The notes beneath the pieces are model-generated. The model saw nothing but the letters and a program-made list of their open reading frames with translations. It ran no database searches and had not been told where the DNA came from. From assembly GCA_949902685.1 (NCBI GenBank), contig CATLDS010000034.1, forward strand, positions 1-6,241: DNA of 6,241 nucleotides. The letters are read 5' to 3'. The translations under genes were made by a program, and so were the position numbers. Origin of the DNA: an uncultured Christensenellaceae bacterium (GTDB lineage Bacteria > Bacillota > Clostridia > Christensenellales > UBA1242). Below are positions 1-4,464 of this stretch, one piece after another (the stretch's first letter is position 1; each line of letters begins with the position of its first letter).

Positions 1-849
1 GGAGCAGTACTTATAACATATGCATACAATTGGAACCCATATTCTGCTTACTGGATATCGTTTGGAGTGGTTGTATTCACCATTATATTTTCGTTTATAC
101 TAAAAGAGCCATCTAAATTCCAATCATCTAATATAAGCATTGATGGGAAAGTTGAAGAAGTCAAAATAAATAAACCAGCGAAAGCTGATTCATATCTTAA
201 GATACTAGCATCAGGATTTGTACTAAGTTTGCTCATTTATATGTTCGTATTTAGAGGCGTAGTGTCTATTGCGGGTAGTAGTTTGAAAATGTACTTGCAA
301 TTCTTGATAGGAGAAGGTGCGATTCCAGTATGGGCATTTGGTTATATTTATGGTGCTATGAAATTATGCGTAGCAATCTCTACCAAATATCAATTCAAAT
401 ATAATCTTAAATTTGGAGTAAGGTGTTTATTAATCTTCAATGGATTGGCGATTGTTACATTCTTAGTGAATGGTGTGGTCTTCTTAATTAATCCTACAGC
501 TATAGGTTCAATGATTACGATTATATTATTATCGTTTGTTCAAAATGGAATAAGGTCACCGAATGAAATATTTGTGAATAATTACCTACAAGTGTGCTCA
601 CCTAAGAAAAATCATGAGAAATTATATGCATTGAAGACGATGGCGTCATATATGGGATATGCTATAGTAAGTATGCTTTATGCTGGACTCTTAAGTGCAT
701 TTGGAGATAATTATGGTTGGACATCTATTGTATATGTCGCTATAATGGCAGTGCCTATTATTATATCTGTCGGGCTGTTCATTCGCTTGATATGCAAAAA
801 ATACGCACAAAAATATACGATTATTAAAGATGAATATACAAAAGATTAG
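1..849 (+). CDS. Major facilitator-type transporter, C-terminal half (5' truncated by window)
   Basis: The reading frame is open from the first base, so the gene begins upstream; 282 codons remain before TAG at 847-849. The visible part reads as the second half of a 12-helix transporter: one hydrophobic helix at about residues 14-34 (window numbering), a polar, charged linker at about 36-63 resembling the central cytoplasmic loop of MFS proteins, then six more hydrophobic segments at roughly 67-90, 104-127, 140-163, 165-184, 211-235 and 240-266, and a basic tail (KKYAQKYTIIKDEYTKD). The helix spacing, small-residue-rich helices and loop pattern suit the MFS, but substrate cannot be told; sugar/cation symporter-like or drug efflux roles are both possible. 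It would sit in the cytoplasmic membrane. A terminator immediately follows, so it is the last gene of its transcript. A GTG at 67 opens a frame-internal ORF but is not the start, because coding potential continues upstream of it. Confidence 0.75.
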   Translation, partial: GAVLITYAYNWNPYSAYWISFGVVVFTIIFSFILKEPSKFQSSNISIDGKVEEVKINKPAKADSYLKILASGFVLSLLIYMFVFRGVVSIAGSSLKMYLQFLIGEGAIPVWAFGYIYGAMKLCVAISTKYQFKYNLKFGVRCLLIFNGLAIVTFLVNGVVFLINPTAIGSMITIILLSFVQNGIRSPNEIFVNNYLQVCSPKKNHEKLYALKTMASYMGYAIVSMLYAGLLSAFGDNYGWTSIVYVAIMAVPIIISVGLFIRLICKKYAQKYTIIKDEYTKD

Positions 850-870
850 GGCGGATACACGCCCTTTTTT
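848..870 (+). terminator. Intrinsic terminator of the transporter gene
   Basis: A perfect 6-bp GC-rich stem (AGGGCG at 848-853, CGCCCT at 860-865) with a 6-nt loop is followed directly by a T run to 870. The stem begins inside the TAG stop codon of the transporter, so the hairpin abuts the coding end with no 3' UTR to speak of. Confidence 0.9.
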
Positions 871-1003
871 ATCGTCTCTATCGAGGAATTTTTTAGGACA
901 GATTTAGTACTTGATATGAATAAATAATGTATTTTTTCAATGATATGCTTTTTAATGGATGAATAGTTTATGAATTCGAGTATATTTTACCTTGTTTTGC
1001 ATA

Positions 1004-1032
1004 TAGACATTTTTGAATTTATATGTTAGAAT
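1004..1032 (+). promoter_or_regulatory. Sigma-70-type promoter for the 119-aa gene
   Basis: The -35-like TAGACA is at 1004-1009 and TAGAAT at 1027-1032, separated by exactly 17 bp; a TG one base before the -10 (1025-1026 region) gives an extended -10 look. Transcription would begin near 1039, placing the start right at the ribosome binding site and leaving a leader of only about a dozen bases. The rest of the 850-1003 gap shows no gene or convincing structure. Confidence 0.6.
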
Positions 1033-1050
1033 TATACAGAAAGGTAAATT

Positions 1051-1410
1051 ATGATAAATGATACACTAAAAACTAGAGAAGTTAAATTTGATATGAATAC
1101 CAAATTGAATGATATGAAGAAGTTTGTATTGAGAAATTATGCAATAGAATTTTTAAAATATACTGGCGAGATTAATCCTAATAAGTTTTATAAAATCAAT
1201 AGTTATTTTTGGGCAAACTCATGGACAATTAGGGTAGATGTGACAAGAAAAATATTGGGTTTCAAACATACTAAGAATTATCTCTTTAGTTTGGATACTA
1301 ATAAAGTTCAACAGATACTGCCAGAATCTGCACCTAATGAATATGCATATAATGTAAAAAAGGGTGTTTCTAACCCAGATTCATATCTTCCTCAAGTTAC
1401 TTTCTTATAG
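1051..1410 (+). CDS. Unrecognised 119-aa hypothetical protein, possibly cut short by an amber codon
   Basis: I do not recognise this family. The ATG at 1051 is preceded by AAAGG (1040-1044) at 6-nt spacing and by a good promoter, and a stop codon lies in frame at 1045-1047, so this start is preferred over the internal ATG at 1093. The protein is soluble-looking, lysine-rich, without signal peptide or membrane helix. Residues 1-40 look helical (a charged segment and then KKFVLRNYAIEFLKYTG); residues 45-85 look beta-rich, with two tryptophans (W54, W58) in YFWANSWTIRVDV and a basic patch TRKILGFKHTKNY. The TAG at 1408-1410 interrupts a frame that continues for 30 sense codons to TAA at 1501-1503, so the intact family member may be about 150 aa. 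It stands alone between a terminator and the convergent SRP RNA. A monocistronic orphan of this kind could be an accessory gene, but nothing in it defines a function. Confidence 0.6.
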   Translation: MINDTLKTREVKFDMNTKLNDMKKFVLRNYAIEFLKYTGEINPNKFYKINSYFWANSWTIRVDVTRKILGFKHTKNYLFSLDTNKVQQILPESAPNEYAYNVKKGVSNPDSYLPQVTFL

Positions 1411-1503
1411 TTTGTATTGAGAGAATTAGATAATCAAGCTAAGGATTTCAATATAGATGTGGAAGTTCGCGAATACGATATAATTCCAGGAATTCATATT
1501 TAA
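1411..1503 (+). other. In-frame open continuation after the TAG stop of the 119-aa gene
   Basis: Thirty sense codons follow the TAG at 1408-1410 without interruption and end at TAA 1501-1503. The translation is polar and protein-like, with alternating charge (LRELDNQAKDFNIDVEVREY) and an aliphatic end (DIIPGIHI), and the terminator lies downstream of the TAA rather than of the TAG. This suggests either a recent nonsense mutation in a formerly 150-codon gene, stop readthrough, or a sequencing error. There is no start codon with a ribosome binding site to make it a separate gene. Confidence 0.45.
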
Positions 1504-1530
1504 CCATAATAAAATTAAACATTTTTAATG

Positions 1531-1559
1531 AAAAAAGACTGAATATCTCAGTCTTTTTT
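1531..1559. terminator. Bidirectional intrinsic terminator between the 119-aa gene and the SRP RNA
   Basis: The stem GACTGA (1537-1542) / TCAGTC (1548-1553) has a 5-nt loop and is flanked by A6 on the left (1531-1536) and T6 on the right (1554-1559). Read on either strand it gives a hairpin followed by a U run, and the A/T flanks lengthen the stem to 12 bp. It serves the + strand gene ending at 1410/1503 and the minus-strand SRP RNA ending near 1562. Confidence 0.9.
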
Positions 1560-1561
1560 GG

Positions 1562-1833
1562 TGAGTCGCACATACTATTTTGAAACGAATTGATTGCTGG
1601 CATAATAACCTAATACTCCATCAAAGCAACCTCATAGCACATATCGTATCCTTCTTAATGCTGCTGTCTTCCAACCCTGACATGATTCGTAGGGCAATAT
1701 TGTACAAGACCCTAATTTCAACATATTAGGAGACTACTCAACACAACCAAGTGCGCCCCTAGATAGTCATTCAGCCCCACTGTAGTGGATTGTGGGTAAC
1801 AGGGCACCACTAGCTCCCCGCCTAGTACAACTC
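1562..1833 (-). ncRNA. ffs: Signal recognition particle RNA, long Alu-domain type (scRNA/6S-L)
   Basis: The RNA scaffold of the signal recognition particle binds Ffh and targets nascent membrane proteins to the translocon. On the minus strand the 5' end carries the conserved Alu-domain run GGCGGGGAGCUAGUGGUGCC (complement of about 1804-1823), followed by CCUGU..ACCC.CAAUCC and GGGCUGAAU. The distal Ffh-binding hairpin is complete: CAUGUCAGG, a GGAA tetraloop (complement of 1669-1672), AGCAGCAUUAAG, then AUGUGCUAUGAGGUUGC matching the downstream strand of typical Bacillota scRNA. The two ends pair (UGUACU with AGUAUG, and GAGU with ACUC), closing the long helix. The length, about 270 nt, matches B. 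subtilis scRNA. The bases next to the tetraloop differ from the common UCC/GGA (here GUU/GAC) but remain paired, closing on a U-G wobble. End points are inferred from the promoter and end pairing, good to a few bases. Confidence 0.95.
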
Positions 1834-1839
1834 GAGGGT

Positions 1840-1868
1840 ATTCTATAATATAATGATTTAAAATGCAA
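1840..1868 (-). promoter_or_regulatory. Promoter of the SRP RNA gene
   Basis: On the minus strand TTGCAT (complement of 1863-1868) and TAGAAT (complement of 1840-1845) are spaced by exactly 17 bp. Transcription would begin about seven bases later, near 1833, just before the UUGUACU that pairs with the 3' end. A/T-rich sequence lies upstream of the -35. Confidence 0.75.
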
Positions 1869-1926
1869 GTGTTTTATTAAAAATTGAGCATTTGTACAAA
1901 ATGTGTCAAAAAACAATCTGTTTTAT

Positions 1927-1955
1927 TTGTGATTAACGCAGAATTTTGATATAAT
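1927..1955 (+). promoter_or_regulatory. Promoter of the HEPN/CBS - methyltransferase - RluA unit
   Basis: TTGTGA (1927-1932) and a consensus TATAAT (1950-1955) are separated by 17 bp, and TGA directly before the -10 makes it an extended -10 promoter. The predicted start, near 1962, coincides with the AGGAG ribosome binding site (1961-1965), so the leader is about 10 nt. It is divergent from the SRP RNA promoter, with about 58 bp between the two -35 boxes. Confidence 0.75.
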
Positions 1956-1971
1956 TTAATAGGAGAATTGT

Positions 1972-2691
1972 ATGAAAACAACTAATGCAGAGAGATTTAT
2001 AGAGGCGTATAACAAGATTGATTATAGCCTTCGTTCTATCTATGATTTCAAACGAAGTATGGCATTCAACGATGTGGTGAGACGAAGTGTAGTGCTTAAT
2101 TCGGTTGTGAGGAAGTATGAAGACGACCTCATAGATTTCGGTAGACTGCGCAATGCTATTATCCACAATGGTAATTATAAAGTTACTATTGCAGAGCCAC
2201 ATGATGACGTTGTGGCAAAGATTGAGAAACTAGCAAGTCTAATCTCAGAGCCACCTGTCGCTATTGATAGAGTGGGGAATAAAGAGGTAATAATTATATC
2301 TAGTGACATGAAGATAGGTAAGGCAATGGAACTATTGGCGCGTACTGGATATGCTAATCTACCAGTATATACTGGAGATAAATTAGATGGTATTCTAAAT
2401 GCTAGGAAATTGGTTACTGTACTGGGTAATAGAGTCGCTGATGGTATCAATCTGCAAGAATATATTGATACTACTAAAGTAGACACTATTCTTAGTGAAA
2501 TGGGCGATGATTACTATTTCATGTTGGCAGATGAATCATTATCTATAGATGAGGCTATGAATTTCTTTGAAAATAATAGAAAATTGCTCATCATTTTGAT
2601 AACAAAAGATGGCAAAGATAGCAGTAAGCCACTAGCAATTATATCCTCTGCTGATATAATTGATATGAAGAGAATTTTGGACGTATATTAA
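1972..2691 (+). CDS. HEPN-like / tandem CBS domain protein
   Basis: This 239-aa soluble protein has two regions. The first 90 or so residues are all-helical and contain RNAIIHN at 60-66, which fits the RNxxxH signature of HEPN domains; R60 and H65 would be the RNase-type catalytic pair. Residues about 105-150 form a first CBS motif (IIISSDMKIGKAMELL, then NLPVYTGDKLDGILNARKL), and about 168-236 a second (VDTILSEM, DESLSIDEAMNFFENN, LAIISSADIIDMKRIL). CBS pairs usually bind adenine nucleotides or related ligands and regulate an attached domain. The inferred picture is a ligand-gated RNA-binding or RNA-cleaving protein; the HEPN assignment rests on one short motif plus helical context, so a purely structural role is possible. 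The start has AGGAG at 1961-1965 with 6-nt spacing. It is the first gene of a unit whose next two members are probable RNA-modification enzymes, and its TAA overlaps the next ATG by one base. Confidence 0.8.
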   Translation: MKTTNAERFIEAYNKIDYSLRSIYDFKRSMAFNDVVRRSVVLNSVVRKYEDDLIDFGRLRNAIIHNGNYKVTIAEPHDDVVAKIEKLASLISEPPVAIDRVGNKEVIIISSDMKIGKAMELLARTGYANLPVYTGDKLDGILNARKLVTVLGNRVADGINLQEYIDTTKVDTILSEMGDDYYFMLADESLSIDEAMNFFENNRKLLIILITKDGKDSSKPLAIISSADIIDMKRILDVY

Positions 2692-2693
2692 TG
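2689..2693 (+). promoter_or_regulatory. TAATG stop/start overlap, translational coupling of methyltransferase
   Basis: The TAA of the HEPN/CBS gene (2689-2691) shares its last A with the ATG of the methyltransferase (2691-2693). No good Shine-Dalgarno lies at the usual distance: the nearest purine run, GAAGAG, is about 17 nt upstream. Initiation probably depends on ribosomes that finish the upstream gene. Confidence 0.6.
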
Positions 2694-3536
2694 AGAGTAG
2701 CAACTGATTGGAAAGATTATAAAGTATTATCTACCGCGAATGGAGAGAAATTGGAATCTATTGGTGGATATACTTTTTTACGTCCTGACCCACAGGTGAT
2801 ATGGAATACTGATAAGAAGTTATCCACACGTGTAGATGCGGTATACAAACGAACAGAGAATAAGTCGGGTGAATGGGTAAAATCTAAGCGCTTACCAAAA
2901 AGTTTTGTTATTTCTAGAAAAGGTGTTAAATTTCACATAGAACCAATGAGTTTTAAGCACATATGCCTTTTCCCAGAGCAAGCAGTTAATTGGGATATAA
3001 TGAGAGATTTAATATCCAAAGAAAAGCGACCAGTTAAAGTATTAAATCTATTTGCTTATACTGGTGCTGCGAGTGTTGAATGTGCATTGGCTGGAGCATT
3101 GGTTACGCATGTGGACGCATCAAAGAGCATGAATGATATTGCTAAAACGAATGCTGAACTAAACAATATAGACAACATTAGATTTATATTAGATGATTGC
3201 ATCAAGTTCGTAGAGCGAGAGATTAGACGGGGCAACAAGTATGATGCTATTATAATGGATCCACCTTCGTTTGGCAGAGGACCGAAGGGTGAGACTTGGA
3301 AGATCGAAGATAATATTTTTGATTTTGTTAAATTGTGTGCAAAAGTATTGAGTGATAACCCGTTATTCGTGTTAATTAATAGTTATACTACAGGATTGCA
3401 ACCTACAGTAATGGCAAACATACTTAATGTGACAATACCTAAAGGTAGAACTGATAGTTATGAAGTAGGGTTGCCGACCGACGAGAATGGTGTAATACTA
3501 CCATGCGGATGTAGTGCAATCAAGACATTTAAGTAG
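2691..3536 (+). CDS. Class I SAM-dependent methyltransferase, RlmI/RlmK-like (COG1092 type), no PUA domain
   Basis: The 281-aa product carries a Rossmann-fold SAM methyltransferase core. LFPEQAVNW at 93-101 is the conserved entry motif of the Methyltrans_SAM family; VLNLFAYTGAASVECALAG (117-135) is the SAM-binding motif I; VDASK (141-145) holds the acidic residue that should bind the ribose; YDAIIMDPPSFGRGPKGETW (184-203) contains the DPP catalytic motif IV. By family this is probably an rRNA methyltransferase related to RlmI (m5C1962) and the RlmK part of RlmKL (m7G2069), but the exact target cannot be read from sequence. The N-terminal 90 residues are a short beta-rich region, not the PUA domain of the roughly 396-aa E. 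coli RlmI. The C-terminal LPTDENGVILPCGCSAIKTF end is typical of the short forms. It is followed after 8 nt by a pseudouridine synthase gene, in keeping with an rRNA-modification role. Confidence 0.88.
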   Translation: MRVATDWKDYKVLSTANGEKLESIGGYTFLRPDPQVIWNTDKKLSTRVDAVYKRTENKSGEWVKSKRLPKSFVISRKGVKFHIEPMSFKHICLFPEQAVNWDIMRDLISKEKRPVKVLNLFAYTGAASVECALAGALVTHVDASKSMNDIAKTNAELNNIDNIRFILDDCIKFVEREIRRGNKYDAIIMDPPSFGRGPKGETWKIEDNIFDFVKLCAKVLSDNPLFVLINSYTTGLQPTVMANILNVTIPKGRTDSYEVGLPTDENGVILPCGCSAIKTFK

Positions 3537-3541
3537 AGGAG
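3536..3541 (+). promoter_or_regulatory. Closely spaced ribosome binding site of the RluA-family gene
   Basis: GAGGAG begins with the last base of the methyltransferase TAG stop and ends only 3 nt before the ATG at 3545, tighter than the usual 5-9 nt. There is no better start a little downstream: the ATG at 3545 leaves the normal family N terminus (IVFEDNHIIVVIKP), so the start stands and initiation may be modest or coupled to the upstream gene. Confidence 0.55.
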
Positions 3542-3544
3542 TTT

Positions 3545-4246
3545 ATGGAGAGAGAGCCAAAGATTGTATTCGAAGACAATCATATAATAGTGGTTATTAA
3601 GCCACACAATATTTCAGTCCAAGCAGATGATTCGCACGACCTGGATATGTTGACCTTGATTAAGGATTATATCAAGATTAGAGATAATAAAGCGGGCAAT
3701 GTATTTTTAGGTCTAGTACATAGACTAGATAGACCAACGGGTGGCGTAATGGTATTCGCCAAGACGAGCAAGGCGGCTAAAAGATTATGTGACCAATTAA
3801 AAAATAAAGAACTAACTAAGCATTATCTATGTGTGGTTAATGGTAGACCGCAAATAGTAAGCAACAGATTGATTACTTATCTAAAGAAAGATAGTAAGAC
3901 TAATACCGTGAAGATTGCACCTAAACTAGAAGAGGGGGCGAAAGAGGCTATCCTTGAGTATAATGTAATTGAGACTATGGACAAGTTATCACTGATTGAG
4001 ATAAACTTAATCACAGGTAGAAGTCATCAAATACGAGTACAGATGGCTAAACAATTAAATGTTCCAATATATGGCGATTTCAAATATGGAGACAAAGATC
4101 ATGGCGGTAATCTTGCACTATGGGCTTATGAATTAGATTTCAAACATCCTATTACTAAACAGGATATGAAATTTAAAGTTGCACCAGATTATGAAAATTT
4201 AGCATTCCAGAAATTTGAAAATACGATTTCAAGTTTGATAAATTAG
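3545..4246 (+). CDS. RluA-family pseudouridine synthase, without S4 domain
   Basis: The protein isomerises uridine to pseudouridine in structured RNA, by family usually 23S rRNA or tRNA. All core motifs are present: the opening strand IVFEDNHIIVVIKPHNISVQ (7-26), the catalytic motif HRLDRPTGG at 59-67 with the essential aspartate D62, KHYLCVVNG (92-100), the RNA-binding motif LITGRSHQIRVQMA (155-168), and GDFKYG (177-182) plus LALWAYELDFKHP (190-201). At 233 aa it begins directly with the catalytic domain, like RluA itself and unlike RluC/RluD, which carry an N-terminal S4 domain; substrate position cannot be assigned. It closes the three-gene unit with the methyltransferase (8-nt gap). Its TAG is followed by an extremely AT-rich spacer with no GC-stemmed terminator. 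Confidence 0.93.
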   Translation: MEREPKIVFEDNHIIVVIKPHNISVQADDSHDLDMLTLIKDYIKIRDNKAGNVFLGLVHRLDRPTGGVMVFAKTSKAAKRLCDQLKNKELTKHYLCVVNGRPQIVSNRLITYLKKDSKTNTVKIAPKLEEGAKEAILEYNVIETMDKLSLIEINLITGRSHQIRVQMAKQLNVPIYGDFKYGDKDHGGNLALWAYELDFKHPITKQDMKFKVAPDYENLAFQKFENTISSLIN

Positions 4247-4401
4247 AAAAATTTCTCTATTTTTTCAATTATTTTACGGTTTTTTATGAAAAAATCACTA
4301 AAAAAATAAAAATTATACTTTAATCATAAAATTTAAAAATAAATACGAAAAAACAGAAAATTTAGTTCTAAAAAAATATTAAAAAATTTTTCAAAAAGGT
4401 A
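4247..4401 (+). other. Extremely AT-rich intergenic spacer with repeated A-tracts
   Basis: Only 20 of the 154 bases in 4247-4400 are G or C. Runs of five to seven A or T occur repeatedly; the last three A-runs before the promoter are centred near 4373, 4384 and 4395, about one helical turn apart, ending at the -35 box. This is the look of intrinsically curved DNA or an UP element for RNA polymerase alpha. Two feeble AT hairpins (around 4246-4257 and 4280-4294) are the only possible terminators for the upstream gene. No ORF or RNA is visible. Confidence 0.6.
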
Positions 4402-4430
4402 TTGACTATATCTTAAAATAGTGCTAAAAG
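4402..4430 (+). promoter_or_regulatory. Promoter of the Ppx-like / MreB-like unit
   Basis: TTGACT (4402-4407) is one base from the consensus -35; 17 bp downstream lies TAAAAG (4425-4430) with TG one base before it (TGC-TAAAAG), an extended but weak -10. Transcription would start near 4437, giving a leader of about 28 nt that contains the ribosome binding site AAGGAG (4454-4459), spaced 5 nt from the ATG. Confidence 0.6.
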
Positions 4431-4464
4431 TATGGTAGTTTATAGATGAATATAAGGAGTATTT

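Noticed and set aside
67..849. GTG at 67 as start of the transporter gene
   Set aside because: The frame is open to base 1 and the codons before it form the first part of a membrane helix, so the gene starts upstream of the window.
1051..1503. General reassignment of TAG to an amino acid
   Set aside because: Other TAG stops are followed at once by terminators, overlapping genes or a second stop within a few codons (for example TGA right after the Ppx-like TAG), so TAG works as a normal stop.
1562..1833. Riboswitch or T-box leader in the 468-base gap before the HEPN/CBS gene
   Set aside because: The GC-rich structured stretch reads as SRP RNA on the opposite strand, with Alu and tetraloop motifs, its own promoter and terminator; the + strand promoter begins after it.
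1933..2202. 89-codon minus-strand open frame running to the divergent promoter region
   Set aside because: It overlaps the 5' half of the HEPN/CBS gene and its promoter; a Cys/His/Ile-rich translation with no motif is a typical antisense shadow.
2175..2486. 103-codon open frame on the minus strand inside the HEPN/CBS gene
   Set aside because: It lies wholly opposite a well-supported gene, has no recognisable family or promoter, and its composition is what antisense of that gene gives.
4246..4294. Terminator hairpins after the RluA-family gene
   Set aside because: Only AT-pair stems of five or six bases can be drawn (AGAAA/TTTCT and T6/A6); they are expected by chance in DNA this AT-rich.
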